From Colius striatus (taxonomy: Eukaryota > Chordata > Aves > Coliiformes > Coliidae), in assembly GCF_028858725.1 (NCBI RefSeq), contig NC_084790.1:2486001-2550000 (forward strand): a DNA stretch of 64,000 nt. Direction: 5' to 3'. The notes under the pieces were generated by a model. The model was given only the letters and a program-made list of their open reading frames with translations. It ran no database searches and was not told the origin of the DNA. Position 1 is the first letter of the stretch. Each line of letters begins with the position of its first letter. Positions 1-13,000 of the stretch are shown one piece after another. Both the position numbers and the translations under genes were made by a program.

Positions 1-3000
1 GGAACCCAATTCCCTCTGTTAGTGACACAGGAGTCCAGGGTATCCCGTCTCCTAAGCTGAGCCCCATCCACACCTGAGTGTGATGTTCCCAGCTCACTGT
101 GCATCCAGTCCCTGCTCTCCTCTCGTATGCTGGACCCTCCTTTCAGACTCAGATGAAGGGAGAGGATGCCTTCCATGCATCTGTCAGGCAGCCAGTACTG
201 AGATGAGGCCCGTGGCTGTTTCTCCTGGCTGCAGAAGCTGGGCATTGGAATCCCATGCTGCAAGATGCAGCTGTCTCATGCAGCTAGTGCACCAGCTTGT
301 CCTCACTTACTGAGTTACCCACGGCTTTTTAACAGAAACGTGGTGCCTGGAGCTCTGACCACTACTAGTGAGGGCCACTGTTCCATCCCTCACACAAAGG
401 TATCGCTGCCTTCATTCCAGAATTACCTGCCATTCATTTCAGCAGCTCCCTTACAGCTGTTCCCATGCTGAAAAGGGGGAAAAAAACCCACCCAATCCAC
501 TTTCATTGTCTACTTTTCCATCTGCTCCCTTATATATAAAACCCAAACCTCACGAATTGTTCCCAGGCAGGCTGCTGGCTTGGTTTGGAGAAGCAGGGAC
601 CCAGCAATGGTTTTCTTTGCTCTGTTCTGTGGCTCTCCTTTCCTCCTTCAGATTTCTTTTTCTCTTTTTCTGCCTTTTCTCTGTTTCTTTTGATTTTGCT
701 TCCTGTTTTATCTTGTTTATTCCTCTGTTGAGGAGAGCGAGGGAGAGGGACTCCTTTGAAAACCCTGTTTAAATGAACCACTGTGGGAGCCCAAATACTC
801 TTTATAGGCAACAAGCTGGTGGAGAAGCAAGTGCCAGAATATTAAGCTGCATGCTGAATGGTGACTGCAAAGAGCAACCCTTACAGTCCTCTCAGGATGG
901 GGAGAGAAGGGGATGGGGACACATTTGCCCTGAATCCAATCCCACTCTGAAGTCATGAGCTCAAGCCTTCAAAGAGAGCTTGAGACAGTTGTTGCCAGGG
1001 TTGGACACGAGCGTGGCAGATGCACGTTTCGGGTTCAGTTCAGCAGTGGCAGCATCTACATGTTGGTTTTCACAAGCTTCTTGCAAGCTGCATGTTTCTG
1101 AGCCTAACTGTGCTCCAGGAAGATCTGCAGTGGAGCTCTGGTTTTTTGTTGGTGTCTTGTTGGATTTTTTTCTTTGCTTTAGTGTTTTTTTTTTGGCTGT
1201 TCTAGAAGCAGCTGGGGACAAATGACTTTCATTCCACTATCACTTTCATACCCCGGGCTTCCAGCTAGCTAGGGCTCTACTGAAGAGTGGGGAGGGGGAT
1301 AACAAGGGCATTCCCCTTCAGTACACGAAATACATGAACTCACAAAAACACAACCAGAAGCTTTCAAGAAAGATCTTGTCACTTCTGTGCAGCCCCAGAC
1401 ACCAGCTGCTTTTCTGGCACTGCAGGGCTGAATGCTGAATGTGCCCGGGAGGTGTCACCTGAATGTGGCTTGTGGGAGGCAGAGGGAAGATCACATGGGA
1501 TACAGCTGCCTCTTTGTAGAGGCAATTTTGAGTTTGGTGTCCTCTTTCCCTTACTTTGGGGGATCTTGTGGGAGTGAGTACTGTAGATTTCCCTGACTGG
1601 AACAGATCTCATTCATGCAGCCCACTACTTCTGAGCTGCAAGTCTTCATCTGTTGTCTCCAGCCTTGGCTGTACTGTAAGCCAACATGCCTACACCAGCG
1701 TGGTAGGAACAGCTCTGCAAACTGAACTGAGTGATGCTGAAGCCCCCGTGTCTCAAGGTATGCTCTGGGAGGTTTATTTTGGGAGGTTTAGCCTGGTCTG
1801 TTGCACAAACACTTCGGCAATGAGTGTGTTTAAAGCCTTTGGGGAGGGGAAAGTGCCCTGCACAGCCTCAGTCTCTCAGTTGACATCCCTCAGGACAGAT
1901 CCTGGGAAGCATCATGTTGTCTCTTTGTCTCACTGCTCACAGAGGATGCAACACATGTCAGAGCACCACCACCACTTAGAACCTGAAGAAGTGAGCCTCT
2001 ATTTGTTGCTGCTCAGACTGAGCCACAGCAGTGCTGTGGTGGCTGCTTCTTCTCTCCTCCCCACTCTGAGATGAGGCAAAGCACAGGGGCAACAGCTGTA
2101 TGGACAGTCAGCAAGATTAATCCCCTCTGTCCAGTTTTACACATGCAGGCACTCACCCTGCTCTGAAAACACAACCCTAAGCCCATGGTCCCTGCAGACA
2201 ACAGCAGCACTGAGGGAGGGAAGGGGCTCAAGGCTCTCAGAAAAATGCCCCGTATGTGCTGTCTTGCCTGATTCCTCCTGCCCTGCAGCTCCACATTTGC
2301 CCTGGCTGATCTCTCCCACTTAGAGGGTAAATAGGCACCAGATAAACAGGAGAGGTCACAGCAGAGTATTGACTGCTTGCCACCAGGTCAGAAGGACCAG
2401 CAGCATCCTCGGCTCCCTGCATTTCTCTGTGACTGTGAGAAGAGAGAGGCTGCAGTGTGAAAGCTGTGATTATTGCCATCTCTCACCACCCTCTGCCCTC
2501 CCACCCCCACTGCTGACTCACACAGGTCAGGCTCTTTCCTGCCTTTTGCTTTTGATCTATAAAGCTCGGCTTGTCTGCACTGACCCAGCCATATCTCAGC
2601 ACATTGCCAAGGGTGCCGGGGGGAGCTTTTCATGAATGTCAGTTTGCATCTGGTCCTGGGTCTCTTAACCTTGACCCCAGGGCCCCAGCTTGGGCTGTGG
2701 CAGCTAAACCCATCTGTCTGGGCTTTCAGCACCAAGCTGATCGTTTCTGCAGGGCTCTGATGCTCACAGCTTTCTGCTGGTGGGAATGGCTGGGGACATG
2801 CAGGTCTGCTCAGCTGCCATGTATGTGTGGGATGGGTCTGCTGGCACCACAAACCTACCTGAGCAGCTCTCTTCCCCAGGCACTGCACACCTTTAGCTGT
2901 AGCTTTCCCCTCACACCTTTTCCTAGCTTTTTCTAAAAGGCAAAGCTGAGCCCAGAGCTTCCTGTGCCTTCTGGCATCTGCCTTCACTGAGCAGCATTTC

Positions 3001-4106
3001 TCTTCTCTCATGGCTTTGTGCACATATTACCAGGCATCCTTGGGCTGTACTAGTCTTCTCTGGGTTTGACAGTTGCAGCCTCCTGCCCCTCTGCACCTCT
3101 CAGATGGGAGTGTGTCAGGCTGCCCCTTCGAAGGCAGCCACGAGGAAAGCCCTGCTCCCACATTAAGATGCTCCTGGCAGCTTACATAGCACATGCTCCA
3201 AGTGTTGAGAGAGATGTCAGGTACCAGGCAGAGGCAGGTGGATGTAGTGAATGCACTGACACTGCAGGACTGCCATGCTCCATCCTCCTGGAAGCCACTT
3301 CCTTAGGGATCAGCACCCTAAAATACCTTCAGCTGTCCTGGGTTCTGTACCCGAGCCATGAGCAGCAGCAGAAATGCTCACATGCCTGCAAGAAAGGCCT
3401 AAAAAAGGCCTACCCCATGGGCTTTAACATCTTCACTTCACCCCACCCAAGGTTCCAGCTCAGATATTTCATGACAAATGGTCTTGGAGGCTGCTTCATT
3501 TGCCTTAGTCTCTTGAGAGGTTTTGGCTGTCATTAATGCTGACTGTTCTTCCAGAGCTGCTGCTGGGATGTGTGTCTTTACACAGCTACAGTCCATCCCC
3601 GAGGGCTGTTTAAGCAGCAAGAGCCTGCGAAGTTCAGTGTTCAAAAAGAAAAGCAGCAGCAGCAGCAAGGGCAGCACCACGGTGGTCACAGCAGAGCTAA
3701 CAGCCAGGGCTGCTGGGGGATGAGATATCTTTCTGCACCAATGACCCAAGAAGACAGGACAGCGTTGTGGGGAGCTGCCAGGCAGCTCCAGCCTGTCTCC
3801 AGAGGAGCAGCTCTGCACAACCCATCAGCAAAGGCAGCGAGGGAGAGATGATGGTGCTGCTGCAGCCACTAGCAACGGAGGGCAAGCATCCAGTGCCTGG
3901 TATTTCGATCCTGCTGCTTCCCAGCTCACTGTGAAGATAACTGGGGTATTCTCTCCTCCACCCAAACTCTGTTTGGTCTGTCATACACCTCAGCCATTGC
4001 CTCTCCTGCTTATCTCCACTTTGGTTGAAAAGCCCGACACCTGCGGTGCCTTTACAGCCCTTGCTGGTTTCTCTTGCCTCTCTCTGCAGGAGAGGGAGGG
4101 TACAGG
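1..4106. other. Intergenic DNA, no gene recognised
   Basis: I find no convincing coding exon, RNA gene or recognisable repeat here. Open frames are short or of odd composition (for example 211 codons on the minus strand at 2388-3023) and lack domain-like sequence. In mammals the 3' end of RND2 faces the 3' end of BRCA1, so a BRCA1 3' end could lie at or beyond the left edge; I could not recognise the BRCT C-terminus in any frame. Confidence 0.5.
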
Positions 4107-4835
4107 AATCATAGAATTGTTTTAGTTGGAAAAGCTCTTGAAGCTGCTGCAGTCCCAGCCCTGCCCTCACCCTGCCCAGCTCACCACTAACCCACAGCCC
4201 TCAGCACCTCAGCTCCACGGCTTTGGGATCCCTCCAGGGCTGGGCACTGCCCCAGCTCCCTGGGCAGCCTGGCACAGGGGCTGACAACCCTCTCAGGGAC
4301 ACAGTTCTGCCTCAGCTCCAGCCTCAACCTCCCCTGGGGCAACCTGAGGCTGTTTCTTCTCCTCCTGTTGCTTGTGACTTGGGAGCAAAGATGGTCACTG
4401 CTCCTCCCCTCAGCCTCCTGTCAGGGAGCTGCAGAGTGCTGCTGTGTCCCCTCAGGCTCCTCTTCTCCAGGCTCAACACCCCCATTCCCTCAGCCCCTCC
4501 CTTGTGCTCCAGCCCCTTCCCCAGCTCTGTGCCCGGCTCTGGCCACGCTGCAGCCCCTCAGTGTCCCTGTGGCAGTGAGTGAGGGGCCCAGCACTGAGCA
4601 CAGCCCTGGAGCTGCAGCCTCCCCAGGGCCCAGCACAGGGGACAATCACAGCCCCGCTCCTGCTGCCACACTGTTTCTGGTATAAGTCAGGATGCCCTTG
4701 GCCTCTTTTGCCACCTCGGCACGCTGCTGGCTCCTGTTCAGCTGTTGTCAACCAACTCCCTCAGGTCCTCTTCAGCAGGACAGCTTTCCACTTCCCTCAG
4801 CCTGTAGCACTGCATGAGGCATTCAGGTGATGTCT
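4107..4835 (-). mobile_element. CR1 LINE fragment (3' part)
   Basis: The left end reads AATCATAGAATTGTTTTAG, the reverse complement of a CR1 3' terminus. It is followed by CR1 reverse-complement landmarks: the lead-in to the CCAACCC block, the 'gggcagcctggcacagggg' stretch and the 'ctcctcttctccaggctcaac' stretch. The element is 5' truncated, as most CR1 copies are. Its segment at about 4548-4650 is practically identical to parts of the copies at 21.9 kb and 47.0 kb, so it belongs to a fairly young subfamily. Confidence 0.85.
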
Positions 4836-5817
4836 CAGTGAGGTTTACAGTCACCTCCTGTAGCAACAGCCCATTCTTTCACATACCTACACGTGGCACA
4901 GCTCAGGTTTGCCAACTCCTGGAGATTTGCTTGTAGGGTGAGCTGACATGTTAATACAGAGCCACTGGAAATTTAAACCAACCAGTGGACCAGAAACTGC
5001 ATTTGTAGACTAACAGATTAAATTTAGAAGCTGAAAGGATGCTAGATGATAGAAAAAGAGAGATGTCCTTGCCAAATACTGTGGTGCTTACATGAAAAGA
5101 AGGAAGTGTGATTTTATTACATGAGGATGATGAGAAGAAATGAGGAGGACCTGGTAGTGACACTCGTGAGCCACAGATTGCCACTGTCCAAGAAGGGACA
5201 TGGGTTTGCTCACTAATGTTTGCAAAGGCTCTGGGGACCCTGCAGAGTGAGAGAAAACCATTGTGATGCTCAAGGCTGCTCTTGGCATAGTGCCTTGCTC
5301 AAGTTACTTTCCTCCTAGACTGCAGATGGGCATTTTCATGCTCTTGCAACCTGCACCCAACACAACAGCATTCAGTCACTGCTTGAGCTTTCCTTGTGCT
5401 GGTAACTCAGCTGCTCTAGTTCCCCAAATAGCCTTTGTGATGCAGCTGAAGTCTGAGACCTGGGTGGGAGAGCAGGCACACAAAATGTTAAGCCAAAAGC
5501 TCTCTTCTCTGACTGCTGGGGTGAGGATAGGGGCAGCTGATGTCAGCTCAGGCTGGTGGGTTGGGCACAGACAACCTGCAAATGCTCCCCAGCATTTAAG
5601 GCTTCAGGATGGAGTGAGAGGTTATTCAAGGCAGGTCTCTCAGCTCCAAAATGAATACACTCAGCCAGGTCCTCTGCGTTTCTCACTCAAATGTAACGTG
5701 TGAGTGTATTTCAAGAGCTGGAGAGCTACATCAGGACACAAATAGAAGTGAGGGTGTAAGACATTTTGAGAGGATGTCTGGTTTGACTGTTGAACACAAA
5801 CAGAGTCAAGCACGATG
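4836..5817. other. Intergenic spacer downstream of RND2
   Basis: This unique-looking sequence lies between a CR1 fragment and the presumed RND2 cleavage site. I see no coding potential and no repeat. Confidence 0.4.
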
Positions 5818-7057
5818 CGTTTCCCAATGACGTTTATTTGTTTTCTGTAGCCCACTGACACAGCTGGATCTGGCAATGGAGCAGATTCTTTTTCTTTTCC
5901 TTAAAGTGTCTATGTGATATTAAGTCAAGGCTAACACTGTAGTCAAAGGCATTTAGAGAGGGCAGCAGCAGAAGCAATGGGAGGTGTTGGGAGGAGGCTG
6001 TACAGTATAGGGTAAGAGAAGCAGGGAGCCCCTTCTCTCCCATTGCCACAGTAAAGACAGAGTACAGATATACATATCCCCTTTTTGGTTATCCATACCA
6101 GACAAACACAGCACCATGCAACACAATCTGCAGCTGGAAATGGGTGGAGAGCAGGATATGGGTAGTTATTGCAGTCTGCTTTTTGGGAAGCCACGTGCCT
6201 CAGAAAGCGCAGCTGCCCATGGCAAGGAGCAGCCTGAGGAGTAAACCAGGCTGTCAGCAACTGGGACACAAGCTCCCGACTAGCATTTGCTTGCTGAAGG
6301 GAACCACAATTCTCAGGATGCATCTACTGGGATAGACCTCTCCCTTGGAGACAGATCCACTCCGCTGCATGTCAAATGGGGTTCAAGTACCCAAAGTACC
6401 ACGTAAAGAGCCTCCTGTCTGTTTTGCTCACAAGAAGTGGATTTCCATGCTGTCTCATCAGGTTAAGGTTCCTTCCCAGGGTGCCTTCCCTCCCAGCCCT
6501 GGCCCAGCTCTACACCTTCCATGGCGACTTGCTGTCCAGCTTAGCTGAAGGCAGCACCACCTCAAACATCATTTCTCTTCTAAAGAAAGATTGGGAGAAC
6601 AGCTTCTCCTGATTGCACTCTGCTGACAGCAATTGTACCCATCTCCCACCCTCCAGCCCAGGCCCCACGCATCCCACCACCACCTCACACCGTGTGTGCA
6701 CAGCTGCCCACAGCCTGGGCTGTGAGCACGAGAGTGTCAAACAACACAGAGGATCACTCCCTTTGATTCACCCACTCACAGACTTTCCAGCACCCAAATA
6801 CTCCTCTGCCAAGAGGCTCCTTCACCCTAAGCAATCCACACAATCCACACAGCAGCAGCCAACCCAAAAGTCTCCACAGTGAGGGGAGCAATTCATGCAC
6901 CCCCCCAGTTTGCAGCTGGGACCTTGGCTCAGCCCTAGAGACTGAGAGAAAGGCTTTGGAAAGGCGGGCTGGCTCCTGCAGCCTGCACCATGCCCTTGGC
7001 TCAGCTCAGTTACTGTACAAAACGGACAACACACACACATAATTTACAGCCTGTTTT
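5818..7057 (-). other. RND2: RND2 3' untranslated region
   Basis: About 1.24 kb runs from the base after the RND2 stop codon (7058-7060) to the presumed cleavage site after AATAAA at 5838-5833. It holds no repeat. The length is an inference from the poly(A) signal. Confidence 0.55.
5833..5838 (-). terminator. RND2 poly(A) signal AATAAA
   Basis: The plus strand reads TTTATT, giving AATAAA on the RND2 strand. It is the first canonical hexamer after a repeat-free tract that starts at the RND2 stop codon about 1.2 kb away. Cleavage would fall near 5815. It is assigned from position and hexamer only. Confidence 0.6.
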
Positions 7058-10000
7058 TCACATGATGGAGCAGCTCTTGGCTCGGTCTTTCCTGATCTCT
7101 GTGTCGGTCAGTAAGTCCGTCCTGCCAGGCATCTGTGATGCCCTCTTCAGTCCCCGTTTGGAGTTGCTGCGCTTCAAGTTCTTGTGCACCCTGTTGACCG
7201 AGGCGAGCGTGGTCACGTGAAACACATCCCTCACGCTGTTCTCTGAGACCTTGGAGGAGCACTCTGCATAGGCCACTGCCCCGATCTGCCGTGCCAGCGC
7301 GCTGCCCTGCAACCCAGACAGGGTGGGAGGAAGAGGGAAGAAAGGTCAAGGCACCGGAGCCCTGCAAAGGAGCATCCTCACATGTCACTGCCCTACCTGT
7401 GCCCTCCCACGCTGGGAACCAGCTCGCACCACATCTGCTCATCACCTCTGTAAATGAAGCACAGGCATCTGTGAGAGCAGCAGAGGTGAGGGTGGGCTCT
7501 CCTGAAGACAGTACTGCCAGGATGGACCCTGAATCTCTTGTGCTTTCTCACTAACGTGGTGCCACTGCTGCAGCTGAGGGTCTGGGCAGCTCCTCACACC
7601 AGGACAGTCACCAGTGTACAACCAGAGCCAGGCAGGGAGCAACCCAAAGCACCACAGAGACTAGGTCTCCAGGACAGCCTGCAGATACTGCTGGGTCCAC
7701 AGCATCAGCCTCTCAGATCCCCCAGCTGGGGTTTGTGTCCCCCCACAGTGTTGGCCCAATACAGAATCCGAGCAGGAGGGTCACTCAGAGCAAAAAGAGC
7801 TGCACTGAACTAGAAGATGCAGAACAACATGCCCCTTAGCCAGCCCAACCTGGCAAATCAGGCATCTCCACCACCTTTGAGGACAGACTTCTTCACCTAG
7901 TAACCAGGAGGCTGTTCAGCAGAGCATCAAGAATAAGTCAAGGTCTATGAGAGCTGGGTAACAAGAGTGTTGTAAGCATGAGCAGCTCAGAGCCCACCAG
8001 CCAAGATCAAACCAGCTTCAGATCAAGACCTGGGGTCATTTGCAGCTGAGCTTCCTTGTACTAATAGGTCCTGCAGAACAGTCCCCACCTCACCCTCACC
8101 TCCCTGAGCCTCAGGGGTATTGCTGCTGGCACACACCTGCTCGTGTGTCACGGGGATGAGGCGCTGCTTAGACAGCTCCCGCAGCGTGTTCAGGTCCGTC
8201 CTCATGTCCAGCTTGCAGCCAACCAGCACAATCTTCGCATTGGGGCAGAACTCCTGAGTCTCCCCTTGCCACTGCAGAGGAGACAAGAGGGACAAGTTGC
8301 TGGGGACTGTTGGTGTACAAGATACTTGCCTTCATGGCCAAAAAGGCCAATGGTATCCTGGGGTGTATTATGAAGAGTGTGGGCAGCATGGCGAGGGAGG
8401 TTCTGCTCCCCTTCTGCTCTTCCGTATCTGCTGAGGCCTCATCTGGAGTCCTGGGGCCAGTTGTGGGCTCCCCAGCTGCAGAGGGACAGGGAAGTGCTGC
8501 AGAGAGGCCAGCACAGGGCCAGCAAGATGCTCAGGGCACTGGAGCATGTTCCTGCTGAGGAAAGGCTGTGGGCCCTGGGGCTGGTCAGGCTGGAGAAGAG
8601 AAGGCTGAAGGGGGAGCTCATTAACACTTAGAATAAGTACCTAAAGGGCAGGTGTCAGGAGGATGGGGTGACACTTTTTCCTGCCTCCAGTTACAGGACA
8701 AGGGGTAATGGCATGAGCTGGACCACAAAAGGTTCCACTTAGATACAAGGAAAAACTTACTTGGTGTGGGAGTGAGGGATCCCTGGCACGGGGAGGGTGT
8801 GGAGGCTCCTGCTTGAGAGGTTTCCAAACCCACCTGGACACGTTCCTGTGCCCCCTGATCGAGGGGAACCTGCTTTAGCAAGGGGTTGGGCTGGATGAGC
8901 TCTAGAGGGCCCTTCCAGCCCCCACCATTCTGGGATCCTATGATATTTTAAGGGGCTGAGCAGCACCACCATGTCAAGTTAATTTTGGCAGCAGGCAGTC
9001 TGTGAAAGGGTCATGGTTAGAACAACAAAGGCAACCACAGGGATTCAGCTTGTTACTCCCAGCCTCTTTCCAACCAGGCCAAGAGCTCCATGCGAGATAT
9101 CCCCAGCTCTGGAGATGGAGATAGGCCAGGAGAGTTGTGCCATTGAGTTCCCACCAGACAGCATCATCCTCCATGCCTCACCACCATGGCAGAGCCCACG
9201 AGCCTGGGGCGTGGCTTCTCCTGCTCCCACCAGCAAACAGCACTTGTCTCTCCTACAGAGGAATGACCACTGGGGCAGCTCAGGGTACCAACACCTCTTG
9301 ATCATCAGCACCCATGGCCAAGCCACCTCTACACAGGACCCAAACCTGGACCAGTCAGGGTACTGAGACTGCTGCTGGTAGCCACTGCAACATCGCTTTT
9401 AGGTCTCTTGCCTCAGACCTGCGGTGCCAACACTGAGGCTGGTTTTGGCCCTGCTGCATTGCCCAGACTTCAGGAAGAGGGGAAGGGGCACAGGCAATGG
9501 CCTGTGTCACCAAGGGCTCTCAGTGAGGACACAGGTTGAGAGCAGCTCTGGAGTCTGCGCTGAAGATGGGAAACACAGGGACAGCCAGCTTTCAGTGTTC
9601 TGAATATAACATGAGGCTCTAATGGGATCAGATTTGGAAAGCAGACTTCAGAGGCTAAGACCATGCACTCTGGTGCATGTGGCTTCTCCAAGCAGGGCAT
9701 CACAGCTGCTCAGAGCCTGATTAGCTCATCAGGGCACTTTAATGACTGCCACAGGCAAAGACAGGAATGGGCTGAGTGCCTCTCAAATAATTTTATGCTC
9801 ACTTGTTCCAGATATGCCCTGTAAACCTGTTAAAGCTAAGCTGCAGTCCCCTGTGGCAGGCCACGAGAGACCACTCAGGGGTATGGCTGTGGAAAAATAA
9901 TGACCACACAGTCTGGTGCACAGATCTGACAACTCCAAAGGTCACCTTTGCTGGACCTTTTGAAGCACAGGTAGGAGGGACCTCTTTGCACAACACACTT

Positions 10001-13000
10001 ATTTGTTTATCATTGGGAAACACGTGTTAAAGACATGAAGACATTCAGAGTATAGCTATAGCCATGGAAAGAAAGAAAGAAAGAAAGGAAGCAATAGAAG
10101 GAGAAGGCCAGGGTAAATAGCCACTTCCTTCACACTAATGGCCCCTTTCAGAGCTCCAAAAACTGGATGCCCAATGTGCAGCTAAGTGTCTGCAGCAGTA
10201 AATAAAACCTTCACCCGTGACCTCCCCCAGGGCAGACATGTACAGCCCCAACGCTTCTGAAGCAGGAGGCAGGTGATAAACAGAGATTATCTCTGGCTAA
10301 ACATGTCACCTGGAATTAGCAATTTCCTGGTACACTAAGCAATGGTTCAGATTATGCCCTGGGCACTTAGAAGGGGAATGAAAACCAAGCCCACAGCCTG
10401 GTGTCCATAACCTGGTGTGGAGGTGCCAAGAATGACCTGAGTTTCATTAGACTAACATCAGACCAAAAATGTATTTTCCCACTAGGAGACGGGTTCAAGT
10501 ATCTTCAGCAAGACCTCTCCGTTCCCTGCCAAGGACACTTGTCCACCAGGACTCACATACATCCCAGGATCTGGTCAGTGGGAGATTTCTGGTGTCACAG
10601 CTGCGCAGCATCAAGGGCTGACACAACCACACGAGGAGGAGAAGGAGGAGGATGCAGTTCTTTTGGAGCTGGAATTCAAGCAGACCCATTTACCTGAAGG
10701 ATAAAAACCTTCAAAGGGAATTGAACTACAAGGTCTGCTCTTACCAGGACGAGGTCACAGCTGCCTGCAATGACAGAGGGCTCTCTGGTGTACGGAGAGA
10801 GGTGCAACTCTCTTCTCGCAGGATTTGTTGCTCTATCAAGACTTGTCAGAATGAAAGCACCACCCCACACAAACCTGCTTTGTAAGAAACGAAGTGATGC
10901 TGGTTTGCATTCTCTCAGATGGCTCCTTTCCTTCAGCTGTACAGGCAGCCAGAAGGGCAGCAATAATACAGACTTCATCTGCTGAATTAGCATTTCTTGC
11001 CCGAGGCTTAAATAGGGAGTGTTATTTTCCTTATTCGCCTGATATCAAAAGCTAAAACCCATTTCAACTTTATGGTGCCTTAGAAATTTTCCTTGCCTCC
11101 ATAGCCTGCAAGACTGCAGCAAAGGAAACAAGGCATGTACTCAGAGGCACTTAAAGAAATCTCCTGTGATTCAGGGTTTATTTTAAGTCACCATATCAAA
11201 AAGACATTGCCCAACAGTGCTCGAAGCATCTGTGAGGCTGCACGGGGAAGACCATGCACTGAGCGGTGCAGACTCACAGGAAGAGAGTGCAGAGAGACAG
11301 AAATAAACCCCAAACCCAGGTAATTATTGTTGGGTTTGCATCTCATTAAGGTGTAAGCAATTTGCTTTGCACTGTTGGGATTCTGCTGACTCCTCAAGCT
11401 GAGCAGGGAATTCTTTCAGCCTATATGAAACACACTTCCCTCCACCCAGTACCCGGGACCTGCTTTGGAAGGGAATACTGAGCCATTGACCAAGTTATCT
11501 GAAAGGTCTTTATTCCCTCACCAGGACACTTCTGAGACACAGACCCACTTCTCAGCCCTCCCAGCAGCTGAGTAAGAGGCACTTGCTTCAGCACAAGATT
11601 TGGCAAAACGTGGAGAGGCCATGAGGGCAGCCAGTACAATGTGACTCGTTCAGACAGTGGCCAGTCCAGCGCTGGCAGCCTGGGGCTCACTGGGGAGAAC
11701 AGCCACAGGAGTCACTATTCTGGAGTGCTTTTGACACCTCAGTGTCTCAAAGAGCTTCACAAAGGGGATGCCAGCCAAGTCTTGTCTCTGGGACAGGATG
11801 CAGCCACCAGCAAGCTCTCTGCAGCTTTACAGTGGTGAGAGCTCACTGCCACCACAGTTCCCTGGATTCCAGGGAAGGAAGCATGGAACAGCCAGGACCA
11901 AGTGATTAGAGTAGCCAGGAGGTCATTTCCCCTCTCCCCTGAGCAGCATCACAAGCTGCAGGACTAATGACGACTCATGGGAACCTGAGTGCCACCTACT
12001 TGCCCAGAGCATGGCTGGCCGGGAAGGAGTCAGTGATGCTCCACATCAGATCCTCTCTGAAGCTCTCTGGGACTTGCCAGCTAGAAAGATCTGCTTTGTT
12101 GAAAGCTGCTAATCTGCAGGTAGCTGTTCTCTAGCTGCTAACGAAGAGCGTGGCCAGCCAGCTCTGCCAGGACTGATGGTGTCCAGGGCCCTGCCTACCA
12201 TCAGTCCAGTGGCATTGTGCCAGATCGTTCTATTCATTCACAGCTTTGCAGTTCTCATTGTCAAGCTCTAGGAAACCGATTGTTGTTTTCCTCACTGTGC
12301 AGATGCGGAACTGAGAGGAGAGCCAAAAAAACTGAGCTCTCTGCTTGCACGGAAACAGGCTCAGGGGCCACTTCTCCACTGCTGCAGGCAATCCACAGCA
12401 CTCTCACTCATGGTTGTGCCAATGAGAGGTGCACAAGACTTTCCGAGCTCTTCACGAAGAGCAAAACAAATGCCCTGCATTTCTCTCTGTCCTCACCTTT
12501 GTATGTCCACACACAGAACCCCAGACACATGCTGCAAGGCTGCCATGGGCTACACTGTTCCCTGGGCTCCTTTCAAATGGAAACATCTTGTTTTCTGCAC
12601 AGCCCACATGAGGATGGGCAGCAGCTGACCATCCTCATCTGAGCACACAAGGCTTTGCTACAGGGTCAGAGCTTTTAGCCCCAGGGAGCAGGGACCCCAG
12701 GGCAGCTCTGTGTGCTGCTGCAGAGCACCCACCCCACCAGCCCAATGGGTACACACCTTCTTGAGCACACTGTCCAGGGTCTCCGGGCGGCTGATGTCGA
12801 AGCAGATGAGCACAGCATCTGAGTCAGGGTAGGCCAAGGGACGGACGTTATCGTAATAGGCTGAGCCTGTAGAGATGGGAAGGAGGAGAGTAGTGAGCAG
12901 AAGTCTCACCCCACTGACTGCTTGCCACCACCCCATCCTCCCCAGGCCCCTCTGCCAGGCCAAGAGATAATTAATCCCAGTAAGAACTGGAGACATTGCC

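Noticed and set aside
1-600. BRCA1 3' end expected from synteny
   Set aside because: No BRCT-like coding sequence or clear plus-strand poly(A) site could be recognised in the first kilobases.
2388-3023. 211-codon minus-strand frame
   Set aside because: No recognisable domain, mixed composition, no splice context or promoter. Likely chance.
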